Assembly: GCA_021234155.1 (NCBI GenBank)
Contig: JAJEKV010000547.1
Span: forward strand, 1-64,000
Reading direction: 5' to 3'
Length of the DNA: 64,000 nt
Source: Isoetes taiwanensis
Lineage: Eukaryota > Streptophyta > Lycopodiopsida > Isoetales > Isoetaceae
Part shown: in pieces, positions 47,753 to 57,559 of the stretch
Position numbering within the stretch: position 1 is the stretch's first letter
Layout: the number at the start of each line of letters is the position of its first letter
Made by a program: the position numbers and the translations under genes
Notes under the pieces: model-generated
The model's database searches: none
Told to the model about the DNA's origin: nothing
The model's input: only the letters and a program-made list of their open reading frames with translations

Positions 47753-48115
47753 TATGCTTTCAAGCATTCCAAGGGTATGCATCAGCATATGAGCAAGACA
47801 GAGTATTCTGGAGCAAAGAAACTCTGAAAATTTTCAACAACACCAAAGCGACAATAGAAGTACTAGCATAACGTATAATATTTCTTTATGGTTAAAAGAT
47901 GGGAGTACAGATTATAGCAGATTGCCATGTTTATTGAACTTGAGAAACTGGTTTCAGCTGCATAGAAGCTTCTGCTATGGCAGAATCTTGTGCTCAGTTT
48001 ATTATGCTTACAGTCTTAGTCTTAACTGAAGTCTTAGTCTTAGTCTTAACTGAAGTCTTAGTCACAAGGAGTTGAAACGTGGAGGCAATCTGGCGGAATG
48101 GAGGAGGGGACAAAA

Positions 48116-48238
48116 ATGGCGACCAAGTATCCAAAGCTGCTGCAGAAGTACGATGTGGTGGAACGGATCGGGAAGGGAGGCTATGCAAAGGTGTTCAGGT
48201 GCGCGAGGAGGAAGGACGGGGCCTGCACAACTTATTGA
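48116..48238 (+). pseudogene. Protein kinase first-exon fragment (glycine-rich loop)
   Basis: From an ATG at 48116 the plus strand encodes MATKYPKLLQKYDVVERIGK then GGYAKVFRCARRKDGA, followed within five codons by a stop. IGKGGYAKVF is the GxGxxxxV ATP-binding loop of a eukaryotic protein kinase, with the usual preceding YxVxxRIG strand. The catalytic Lys, HRD and DFG motifs are absent downstream. The kinase homology ends exactly where an 18-bp tandem repeat (AACTTATTGAAGCTGCAC) begins. It is probably a truncated or captured first exon. The subfamily could not be identified. Confidence 0.65.
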
Positions 48239-48688
48239 AGCTGCACAACTTATTGAAGCTGCTTAAAATCATAAGCTCCAGAGACTACCTCAGAGATAAA
48301 CTCAGAGATAAGCACCAGAGATCCGCTCAGCAACGCCAAAAGCTCCAAGAACGTCCAAGAACGTCGATCTCACACCACAGATTACTTCCAAAAGATAAAA
48401 TCGACCGCCAGCAACCTAGAAACTCCAAGAACCTGTAAAAAGTCATCAAAGATTAAGAAAACTCGCTAAAAACCAAAATGTATGCTCAAATCTTGAAGCG
48501 CCAAAGGCATTTTACCAAAATCTTGAAGCGCCAAAGGGATTTTAGCGAAAAACATGCTCCTCCGGCAGCATGCAGCCACAGAAAATTGCCGGAGAGAGAG
48601 AGAAAGAAAAAATTCGGCCCATTAACAGGTTTTTTTTTCCACCTCGCCACGCCACGGTAATGCGAAAAAACACCGGTCCCTTGTGGTC

Positions 48689-48816
48689 CACGTCGTGAAC
48701 CCATGGGCACTCGGGGGTTTCGGCAGGTGCCGCTGGCTAACGCTTGCGGGCGGGGCTAACGCCCTGGCGGGCCAGCCTCACGGAACCCCTCGCACTCCAT
48801 GGGTTCCCCTAGCACA
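48689..48816. repeat. GC-rich imperfect inverted repeat
   Basis: GAACCCATGGGCACTCGGGG (about 48699) is matched by the reversed copy CCCCTCGCACTCCATGGGTTC (about 48787-48807), with a GC-rich loop containing GGGCGGGGCTAACGCCCTGG. It could fold into a long hairpin. It is conspicuous against the AT-rich surroundings. Confidence 0.6.
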
Positions 48817-48982
48817 AAACGGCATCGCGACTAAAACCGGCGGCCTAGCCGGAATCCTTCAACGCCGCTACTGGGGGAGAAAGCAGACGCTTCGTCGCCG
48901 TAATCGATGCGCGCCGCCTCCCCTCTCCCCAGACGGCGCCCCTCATTACACACACACCACACCATCGCGGTAAATGTCCGCC

Positions 48983-49107
48983 TGGCCGACATGTTATACC
49001 AAATTTTAAATGGCAAAAAATACAAAAACGCCGTGTAATTTTTTTTATAACATGTCAAACACACGGATATACCACGGATATGCCCGTGGGTATAACATGT
49101 CAGCATC
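48983..49107. repeat. GACATGTTATACC inverted repeat
   Basis: GACATGTTATACC at about 48988-49000 is perfectly inverted as GGTATAACATGTC at about 49089-49101, with an additional TATAACATGTC in the middle. Possible termini of a small fold-back element. Confidence 0.6.
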
Positions 49108-49568
49108 CGATATTTACTGCGCTCCGCCACCACAGGGCAGGACAGCAATTGGCTCGTGCCTTCCAAATTTGGCTTTCTGCAATTGACCCTTTGCAAAAAA
49201 GATCCATGCAAAAAGGGAGTTCCAAACCACCCAAAATACCTTCCACATGGCAAATTATACCATTTTTTATACAATACCATACGAAAATCATAGTCCTAAC
49301 CACTGCCTGAAAACCCTCCCCCAACCCAAAACGAAATTAGCACACTATATCATCAACTACTTTTTCTGTCTCAACATCTTCATCACTATGAAAAACCTCT
49401 AGCATGTCCACTGTAGGCCACCTCGGCCGGGCGACAAAAATGCTTTATGATTTTTCCTTCCTTTTTCTGCCGCTGGGTTTCTCCACATCCACAAATCTGA
49501 GACCCTGATCCTTTTCTTTTCTTCTTGGGCTGCCACAGTGCGAACCCATCTCCAACATACGCTTTCCT

Positions 49569-49778
49569 TTACTGCTCGGTTAGCTTTGGGGGCTGCTCCT
49601 TCTTCTTCCTTGGAGAAGGTAACTCTGAACTCAATTCTGATTCAATCTCCTTTACCACTTCTGCTGAATTAGTTCTCCACAAACCGCCAACAAAATAAGC
49701 TGCAATGGCCCATTTTTGAAGCCTGCAAGGCATGCAACATGGAAAGGCTGATATATAAACCTGGCGGGAGGTCGCCAT
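49569..49778 (-). CDS. Hypothetical short ORF, possible exon
   Basis: 69 codons beginning MATSRQVYISAFPCCMPC; the middle KWAIAAYFVGGLWRTNSAEV and the basic/acidic tail (KEIESELSSELPSPRKKKEQ) look like real protein. A TGCCTTGCAG acceptor-like sequence inside suggests that the part after it is an exon. The family is not recognised. It lies head-to-head with the plus-strand frame starting at 49822, 43 bp away, as in a bidirectional promoter arrangement. Confidence 0.3.
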   Translation of the reverse strand: MATSRQVYISAFPCCMPCRLQKWAIAAYFVGGLWRTNSAEVVKEIESELSSELPSPRKKKEQPPKLTEQ

Positions 49779-49821
49779 TGGAACCTCTCCGGCAACATAG
49801 AGAAATCTAGCAATCGAAGCT

Positions 49822-49944
49822 ATGGCGAAACCCTTGGAATCAGAGGAGGTGGCTATGGCGCAGAAGGTCTTTCGCTATTGCTCTGCTGGCGCGCCTGTGC
49901 AAATTTTACTGCTTTTTTTCTTTTCTCTATTTTTTGCCCGATGA
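49822..49944 (+). CDS. Hypothetical short ORF, possible first exon
   Basis: 40 codons beginning MAKPLESEEVAMAQKVFRYC and ending in a hydrophobic run (LLLFFLFSLFF). It is divergent from the ORF at 49569-49778. No family recognised. It may be the first coding exon of a gene whose later exons I could not find, or chance. Confidence 0.2.
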   Translation: MAKPLESEEVAMAQKVFRYCSAGAPVQILLLFFFSLFFAR

Positions 49945-50318
49945 CGCAGAATCTTTTAGAATATCCAAGCGAATCTTGCCCATAGCAATTACATAAGAAG
50001 GATATATGCCTACGACTTTCTCAGCAGCGGTTTTAGGGCCTCATTCCAGCGTCAACACTGTAAACAAGGTTATTGGGTATGCTACTGTTGGCTACTGCTT
50101 TCATCCTCTTGGAATCTTTCATTTCTTTTCCAGAGCATAATAGTGATGCACTACAATGTTTTCTGTGATAACTTTAAACTGTAGTCATGCTTTTTCGATT
50201 TAAGTTCCTTCTTTACAACTTTCAGGCTCAGCTCTATATTTCATGTCACAAGAATAGTCTTTACATAGTTGATGTACTGTACTTGGAAATAGATTGATTA
50301 AGAAAATTACCCTGTTGG

Positions 50319-50436
50319 ATGTCACAACAAGCAAATGGTGGTTGTCAATATTCAATCTCCAGGACCCCTATTCTGTCCAATGCTTATCTTATCAATGGTC
50401 ATCCTGACACTCTTAACAACTGCTCCTCTGCTAATG
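50319..50436 (+). pseudogene. Laccase (multicopper oxidase)-like exon fragment
   Basis: The frame encodes MSQQANGGCQYSISRTPILS then NAYLINGHPDTLNNCSSANG and stops at a GGTAAGTT donor. This resembles the plant laccase segment (S)DAYTINGQPGDLYNCS, where an exon boundary commonly falls just after the NCS motif. Laccases oxidise monolignols in the apoplast. No copper-ligand exons (HWHG, HCH) were recognised nearby, so this is probably an isolated fragment. The resemblance is short, so confidence is moderate. Confidence 0.4.
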
Positions 50437-50439
50437 GTA

Positions 50440-52050
50440 AGTTACCATTTAACGCATCTGTGGATATTTTGTACTTCAAAAAAGACGTGTGGATATGGTT
50501 ATGCATGTCTGGTTAAGCTTTATGTTCATTTGCACATACAAGGATTTAAAGAGATATATACTTTTCAACATTGTCTGCACATTCGAATAAACTTGCACAC
50601 CATCATGACATGCAAATGAACCTGCATTGGCATTTGCCTATTACGCTCAATTTAGGCATACATTTTACTCGCACCAATTTGACCTTTTATACCATCAGCA
50701 ATGTTCCCTAATGTCCATTTATATGTTGGATTGCCACATAAGTTAGCAGTACCGAGAGAGGAGCCATTACCATATTAGCAAAGTACAACCTTTATCAAAC
50801 TATGTTAACCTGTCAGGAAAGCAGATGCATCATTGCTGAGCTTATGCCTCATTTACAATTTAATGGACAAGGAACATACTGCATTCTACAAGGCACCTCT
50901 GGGTAAAGCTAATATCAAACATGGGCATCCCCATCAAGTAAAGCCACCGTAAAAATAAGGGCACCCATTTGCAGGAGAAGGGGCAATGACTTGTATCTGG
51001 GAGTTTGTTGAATCTCTTCTGCGTACAAGGTTCCAAATGCCACCAAGTGCTCGAAAGCAATGAGGTGGCATAAATCATTTGACTGACCACTTCCAGATAA
51101 AATCACAAATTAAAACAAGTAGCCATCTGTATAGAAAAGAAGGTTGTAAATCACAAATTAAAACAAGTAGCCATCTGTATAGAAAAAAAAGGCTGTACTT
51201 TATGCACTCTGTTGGAAAGATGACAGCTTCTGTTGGTACATAACTTATGTTCTATAACAGTGCCGACCATTTGGGCATAAAAGGTGTACTTTTATGTAAC
51301 TCAAACTCACCTAATAAAAGGAACCTGAGTAGAAAGGCATTGACCAGTTTTTTGTGTCTTCTCAAGAACTAGTTCATTATACCTGAAATGTGTAGATTTA
51401 CAACATATGAGTGTGGAATACGGGGGTCTCATGTGCACTGCATAACCAAGAACCAGGAGGTGGAGAACAAGCTTCTTACACACAACACTGTACAAGCGTC
51501 ATCTTTCAGGCCTTAGACAAAACAATGCCGTTGCCAGACACGGAAAGACCATGAACATAACACTTAATAAGGCATAAATAGATAATCTTCAATCTTAGAA
51601 GCATCTACAAGCGTGGTAGGAAGCTCCGCAAGAGATGTCTGCATTTCTCATAAAATGCTTCAACATGGCTCAGATCTGCATTCAGAACATGAGCATTACA
51701 AATTTTCCTAACTTGTCATCACGATGTAGTGAGAAAGAAACGTTATTGGTTTTTTTCGTAATTTTAGCCTATGAACATATTTGAGCATTTATGCCTTTCG
51801 TTATAATGGGTTTGGTATGGATGCCTGGACAAGGAAGTTCCTTGGAGTTTTAGCATGCGCAATGTTGCAGTGATAGGGTGGCCAGTATTCAGCTTTAGTT
51901 GCAAGGAAAATGATGATTTAGATAGTCTATGAGTTGGTGCTACATTATGCTCATGCTTAAATGTAATGTAAACTTGACATTTGAATACACTCTGCATTCA
52001 TATCTTGGAGCTGTGGCTTATTATATTCTATAATACTATTTGTGATGACC
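50440..52050. other. Spacer downstream of the FAD oxidoreductase gene
   Basis: No gene is supported. A direct repeat of AAATCACAAATTAAAACAAG followed by TAGCCATCTGTATAGAAAA occurs at about 51101-51137 and 51150-51187. The region just below 52062 would hold the 3' UTR and polyadenylation signals of the minus-strand gene; no unmistakable AATAAA was found. Confidence 0.4.
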
Positions 52051-52061
52051 ATCATACCATC

Positions 52062-53756
52062 TTAAGGCACTTTATCCTCATCTTCACTTCCCACACAGAG
52101 GTGGCAAGTAAGCAGAGCAAAAGGATCTACCTTTTGCTTAATTCTCAGAAGCCTGGCATAGTTGGATCCAAAAAAGCTTTCCTGCCAGTTGGGCTCAATG
52201 TAATCTGCCTCATTCAAGTAGGCTCCAGATTCAGGTACCAAATTCCTTAATGGAGCATTGATGTTACTAAGTTTCTCAATGTAACTTCTTCTCTGCACGC
52301 TGCTAGAATTCTGAGCGAATCTAGAAACAAAGGTAAGTGACCACAATGCCTTTCGCCATGAAGGATTTACAGCATTATTTCTATAAACTGATACATTGCC
52401 TCCTGCTACCAGAGCGCCATAGATATTGACAACAAAATTTGTCTCATTCCTTAGGCCATTCATGATGATCTGAGTGAGAGTTCTAGGCTTCTGTTCTATC
52501 ACAGTTTGAGGTATTAATCTAGATGCAAGAATCATATTTGAACCTACGACCGAATCATAAATATATAAGGAATATGCTTCAAAGGGCGAATACGTGCTGA
52601 ACGATTTGTTAGTGATATTAAGCTGGGGATGTGAAGTAATGTAGTCCAGGAGAGGAGCTAGGGATGCTTGAGCAGAAGATAAGTTCTTGTTGGGTACAAT
52701 GTAATAGAAAGTGAAGGAAGTAAAAGTAACTGTAAAGAAACCAGACCAACCAAAATCTGCTAATTGGGGAGTGAGGGAGGTAGACTGGTAAAGAAGATTT
52801 TGGATATGAGAAGAATTATTAGAAGTGATTGTGTAGGAAGCACCAATAACATTTTGGAATGAAGGAAATGTTCTGAATGTGACAGAAATGACTATACCAA
52901 AGGTACCTCCTCCGCCGCCGCGGAGCGCCCAAAAGAGCTCCTGATTCTGGCACTGGTTGACAATTTGAAGCTTTCCATCTGGGGTGGCAATAGTAAACTG
53001 CAAAGCATTATCTGCAGCAAGGCCAAAAAATCTGGAGAGAACGCCATGCCCTCCACCTTGAACATACCCTCCAGCAACTCCAACTGAAGCTTGAAATGCC
53101 CCAACAACAAGGACACTGTTCTCCTGTGCAACCTTATATAAATCTCTCCATTGAACCCCTGCTTCTGCTGTTAGGGCTGCTTCTTCCTCTTTTCCACTGC
53201 ATCCATCTGCCACAAAAGACCCTTCAAATTTTATCTTCTTCATATGGTGCAGCCATATGATTAGAGACCCCGGCGCGGTGCTTCTTCCCAGAAAATCATG
53301 CCCTGTATTCTTCACAACAAGCCTTATGTTGTGGCGCGCAGCAAATTTGAAGCTCTTTTGGACGTCCTGCGCTTGTGTAACGTTTACAGCATAGGTTGGA
53401 ACAGCTCCTTGGTAGCAGGGTATGTTTGGATCGCTGTTAATAGGACAGGTCTGGTCTTGGAAGGCCTCCCAGTGTGGAGACTGCATAGCGCCCACCTGAT
53501 CAGCTCTCCAGAAGGCATTGGACCAGTTAGCAGTGGCGATTTGGCAAAGATTATGATCATAGTTGGGATAGTGGCAGTAAAATGCAGATGGGTGGGCTGG
53601 AAGGAGCTTGCCATGCAATGAATTGTTGAACTCTGTCCAGATCTGCTGCTTGGGCCAGCATCCTTGCTCTGGTTTGCACCAGGATCTAGCATTAGCATGC
53701 TGCAGCCAAGGCTGGAATATGACCCATCCTAGGAGAAGAAAGTGAAGCCAAGCCAT
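52062..53756 (-). CDS. Secreted FAD-linked oxidoreductase, fungal-type BBE-like (isoamyl alcohol oxidase/MreA type)
   Basis: An intact 564-residue intronless ORF. It has a signal peptide (residues 1-23, MAWLHFLLLGWVIFQPWLQH then ANA), then a cysteine-bearing N-terminal region (CKPEQGCWPK; FYCHYPNYDHNLCQ) typical of the fungal FAD-linked oxidoreductases. The FAD-binding PCMH domain spans about 115-300: VVKNTGHDFLGRSTAPGSL with His153 as the likely covalent flavin anchor, then SVGVAGGYVQGGGHG, then LRGGGGGTFGIV. The C-terminal BBE domain has NEADY, WQESFFGSNYARLLRIKQKV and CVGSEDED. The Cys used by berberine bridge enzyme for its second flavin bond (CPTVG) aligns with Gln222, so attachment is predicted to be monocovalent. 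Such enzymes oxidise alcohols or carbohydrates, reducing O2 to H2O2; the substrate is unknown. Several N-glycosylation sequons fit secretion. The start is the first Met of the signal peptide. Fungal ancestry is inferred from motif pattern. Confidence 0.93.
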   Translation of the reverse strand: MAWLHFLLLGWVIFQPWLQHANARSWCKPEQGCWPKQQIWTEFNNSLHGKLLPAHPSAFYCHYPNYDHNLCQIATANWSNAFWRADQVGAMQSPHWEAFQDQTCPINSDPNIPCYQGAVPTYAVNVTQAQDVQKSFKFAARHNIRLVVKNTGHDFLGRSTAPGSLIIWLHHMKKIKFEGSFVADGCSGKEEEAALTAEAGVQWRDLYKVAQENSVLVVGAFQASVGVAGGYVQGGGHGVLSRFFGLAADNALQFTIATPDGKLQIVNQCQNQELFWALRGGGGGTFGIVISVTFRTFPSFQNVIGASYTITSNNSSHIQNLLYQSTSLTPQLADFGWSGFFTVTFTSFTFYYIVPNKNLSSAQASLAPLLDYITSHPQLNITNKSFSTYSPFEAYSLYIYDSVVGSNMILASRLIPQTVIEQKPRTLTQIIMNGLRNETNFVVNIYGALVAGGNVSVYRNNAVNPSWRKALWSLTFVSRFAQNSSSVQRRSYIEKLSNINAPLRNLVPESGAYLNEADYIEPNWQESFFGSNYARLLRIKQKVDPFALLTCHLCVGSEDEDKVP

Positions 53757-53830
53757 GCTTTAGCACTTGTGGCACTTGGGCAAGTTGCCATTTTATTGCA
53801 ATTGAATTGGAAGCAACTTGCTTCTTCTCA
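53757..53830 (-). promoter_or_regulatory. Proximal promoter of the FAD oxidoreductase, weak
   Basis: Upstream of the ATG the minus strand has TTGCAATAAAATGG, the only TATA-like sequence close to the start. Weak support. Confidence 0.25.
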
Positions 53831-53959
53831 AGTAGTTTCTTCAGTATTTTTTCTTCCCTTGTCATCAATTGAATTCAAAGGTGTCACCTGCATGCATCTT
53901 GTTGAGAATGCCCATTATATTCATTCAATGTTTGCACTATTTATCGCTTAAAGAAACTT

Positions 53960-55480
53960 GTTCTCCGAGTTGTGTGTCAATAGGATGCTGAAAATAGAGT
54001 TAACGTGTCTTTTGTTATTCTACGGGATGGAATCACCAACCATTGGAATTGCACCACATCAACCTGACAAGGGTAACTCTATTTTCACCTAGGCAGGCAG
54101 TAGGCATGTCAATTCACCAGTCCTTATCTTTTTATATACAAGAAATTTATCGCGGCGGCCAAGGCCGCCGCGAACATTTCTCTTTGTCAAATTTGTGCGA
54201 GTTCAAAATAATGTGAACGTCAAGCTTGGTCTCAATTCAAGTCTTCTAAAACTTGAACTCAGTATCAACTATAAATATGAAGGATTTTCCAAAAAATTTA
54301 GAAGCTTGGTGGCAAAGGGAACTAGTGTCTGGCTTTACCCAGTGCATTGACCATCAGTGTGAAGGCTCACAATCAAAAGAGCCTCAATCCTTTATTACAT
54401 ATGCACAGAAGCACCTATAAATAGGCCATTTGACTGGATAGGTCAACAGTGTTGAAGGTCATAAATGAGTAAAAAATGTAAGGTTATTAATGTTAAGATA
54501 CTATGTAAGGAACAAAAAAAAAATAAAAATCATAGGGAACAAAGCAAACGCATGTGGAGTGTAAACATCCAGGTGGATTTGAAAGTTCACGGTAAGTGCA
54601 AAAATAACATTGGCCAAAAAATGTCCAAACCAAGATATACGTGCTCTTTTATAGTTGGCATGGATAAGTGAGCATGAATAATTGAAGTGGCAAAGGGATT
54701 CGAAGATGCACCCACACGTGAGAAATAAAAATATTAATATTCCATGGCCTCTTAAAAAAAGAAAATAGTAACACATCAATTGAAGACCAATGTGCAAGAA
54801 ACTTGCTGGCCTGTTTTTGTTGGCTCTCTTAGTCATGCTTCAATTTGTTAGATATTAATTTTTGTTTGACATTCTATTTTTCAATGGTAGTTCTTTTTTC
54901 TAAGATTTGTATTTGTTGCAATGCTCGGCATGCTTTATATTTTCAGGGAGAGACAAATAAGAACATGACTTTAACATTTAAGTGGACAAAGGTAACATTT
55001 CATTACAATACAAAAAAGAACCCATTGAATCTCAACAGGTCGGGAGGACAAACCTGTACCTTGTACCTGTCACTGCGGAGTTGGCTCTTCCAGTTCTGGT
55101 GGAGCCTGTTTCTTGAGCCAGGATTTTGTAAATTCTTCTTTGCATGGAGCATCAGATTTGTCCTGGATTTTTCCTTCTCCTTTTCGCAGGTTTGTCACCC
55201 ACTTTCTTTCGCAAGTTTATCAATATTAGTCCCGCATATACATCCTGTAATTCGATGCGGTCGATTCGAAATCCAGGTAAGGTATTCCAAAATATGCATC
55301 TACTATCATTGTAGATCCTTTTTGTTACCTTTCAAGAGATCTTCCTATAAATAGAAAGCCTTGAAGAGGCATCTAGAATACCGCTCTATAGTAGCGATTA
55401 AATGATGGTGCAGTTGATGCTTCACAAGATTCCACGCATTCCTTCACAACATTCAAAACATAGCAAGATGTATTAGATAA
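53960..55480. other. Spacer with a 22-bp perfect hairpin
   Basis: No gene is supported. At 54151-54172 lies CGCGGCGGCCAAGGCCGCCG plus CG, a perfect 10-bp inverted repeat around AA. It follows ATACAAGAAATTTATCG, nearly the same 16 bases that occur at 37223-37239. The plus frame at 54845-55354 (169 codons) has aromatic/serine-rich composition without a recognisable domain. Confidence 0.5.
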
Positions 55481-55499
55481 TTTCCGGACGGAAGGAATT

Positions 55500-56125
55500 C
55501 GCCCGGAAACTTTTTAGGGCGGCGCCGCCCAGGCGGGCGACGGCTGGCGGAGTCGCGAAGTCGCCGCCGGCACTGGGCGGGGTTCGGCCTCGTGAAAAAA
55601 TTTTAGCCGGAAAAACCGAATTAACAACGTACGCACTGGGGAATTACGTCTGAATTTATTTTCGGCGGGGCCATTTTTTTTCAGGCGATGGGTCGCGGGC
55701 TTTCTATGCATTTGGGGCTTTTCTGCATTTGGGCGATGGCGGATGATGCTATGGCAGAGGCAGAGGCAAGAGCAAGAACGGCTACGGCAGAGGCAGAGGG
55801 AGCAAGAACGGCTATGGCAGAGTTGGGTCTTCAAAAATCGTCTACATAAACTGGCTATGGCAGAGTTGGGTCTTCAAAAATCGTCTCCATAAACCGGCTA
55901 TGGCAGAGGGATCAAGAACACAAACCCACATGAGCATTCAATCGCAAGCCAAAAACGGCAGTTTTAAGCTCGATCTGCCCAGCGGCTATGGCAGCCGGCT
56001 ATGGAGGTCCTGCCCAGCGGCTATGGCAGCCGGCTATGGAGGTCCTGCCCAGAAAAGAAAACCAGCCTATGGCGGCGCCGCCATACACAGGCGGAGGAAG
56101 AAATACGTCTCATATTATTGACAGA
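55500..56125 (+). repeat. GC-rich block with GGCTATGGCAG minisatellites
   Basis: After a GC-rich stretch (55500-55610) come tandem repeats: a GGCAGAGGCAGAGG/AGCAAGAACGGCTA block (about 55753-55815), a 43-bp unit starting GGCTATGGCAGAGTTGGG twice (from 55810), and a 35-bp unit TGCCCAGCGGCTATGGCAGC.. twice plus the start of a third (55976-56052). In one frame they give G-Y-G-R-G-R / SGYGSR / GYGG sequence like a glycine-rich protein, but the frame is interrupted. A following frame (to 56250) contains RRAFLPTAYTLHPDKVQMLL. Confidence 0.7.
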
Positions 56126-56399
56126 ATTTTACATTACGTGAACCAAGGAAAAAGACGTGCATTTCTGCCTACCGCATATACTTTGCATCCAGACAAAGTT
56201 CAAATGTTGCTACTTGCTCTTAGAGGAAACCAAGAAGCAAATGGAAAGTACTAAATAAACCTTATCTCAATGTTGTAGTTAGTTTGGTGGGAAGAAGAAT
56301 TTTCTATCAATATACTTCCCATGTCAGAAGCTCATTTCAATCCATTGTGCTCCAATTGCAAACCTGCATGTCCTCTACAGGTTGAAAAGCTCTGCTCTC

Positions 56400-57540
56400 T
56401 AGCTTCTCATTATGCCATGTTTTTAAGCCATGCTAAGCATTTGGAAAATGTATACCTAGCGCCATTTTGTACACCCTCTAATGATCTTTCTGATATATGT
56501 TCTTGCACAGAGAATAGAGCTTTATTCTAGGAATTATGGCCATATTTCTACTCTTCTACTTGACTGTAAAACTGTGGCAGCAAAGACAATCCCTGATCAT
56601 ATTTCTACTCTTCTACTTGACTGTAAAATTGTGGCAGCAAAGGCAATCCCTGATTTGGCAATGTTTTTGACACATTTATGCTAGGAATTCGAAGAATGGA
56701 TGCCTAGCATCAATTGTAGACCTTCCAGCGACCTTTCTGACAGATGTTCTTGCGCAGAAAACAAAGCTTTGTTTTGGAAGTTATGGCCATGTTTCTAGAT
56801 GACTATAAAATTCTGGCTGCAAACATATTACTTGATGGGACTTACTTTTGGGACTTGACGGATGATAATATGAACATGTAAACTAGAATATGTTTCAACT
56901 TATATCCACTTATGATTTGCACGGCACTAAATGCCAGATGGCCTACCTTAATAGCAGCTCCATAGATGCTTCGCTTTTAAAGTTTCTCATTATGCTTCTA
57001 AATGCCATGTTTTGGCCCATTTATGCTAAGCATTTGGAAAATATTCACCTAGCATCATTTCTGGACCTTCCAATGATCTTTCCGATACCTGTTCTTGCAC
57101 AGAGAATAGAACTTTCTTTTTAGGAGGTATGGCAATATTTCTACCCGTGCGGCAACAAAGATGATGTCTGATTTGGCACTGTTTTGGCCCATTTATGCTA
57201 GGAATTTGGGAAATGGACGCCTAGCATCAATTATAGAACTTCCAAAGAACTTTCCAAAGGACGTTCTTGCACAAAAACAAAGCTTAGTTATAAGAGTTAT
57301 GGCAATATTTCTACTCGCCTGTAAAACTGTGGCAGCAAGGACATTCCCTGATTTAGCAATGTTTTTGCACATTTGTGCTAGGAATTAAGAGAATGGACGC
57401 CTAGCATCAATTGTAGATCTTCCAGCGACCTTTTCAACGGATGTTCTTGCCCAGGAAACAAAGCTTTGTTTTAGGAGTTATGGCCATGTTTCTAGATGAC
57501 TATAAAATTGTGGCAGCAAGCATATTACTTGATGGGGTGT
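56400..57540 (+). repeat. Satellite-like array of ~200-bp diverged tandem units
   Basis: Five or so head-to-tail units recur at about 56417, 56655, 57003, 57176 and 57355. Each contains the ordered landmarks GCAATGTTTTTG / TTTATGCTAGGAAT, GG(A)ATGCCTAGCATCAATTGT, TGTTCTTGC(G/A)CAGA, AAAGCTTTGTTTT, TTATGGCCATGTTTCTA and GACTATAAAAT. Unit lengths vary through internal deletions, and units differ by 10-25 per cent by eye. Gene-free. Confidence 0.8.
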
Positions 57541-57559
57541 AAACCAAGTGCTGGATGGT

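Noticed and set aside
52892-53131. Short ORF in another frame of the oxidoreductase
   Set aside because: Lies wholly inside the intact 564-codon gene on the same strand in a different frame.
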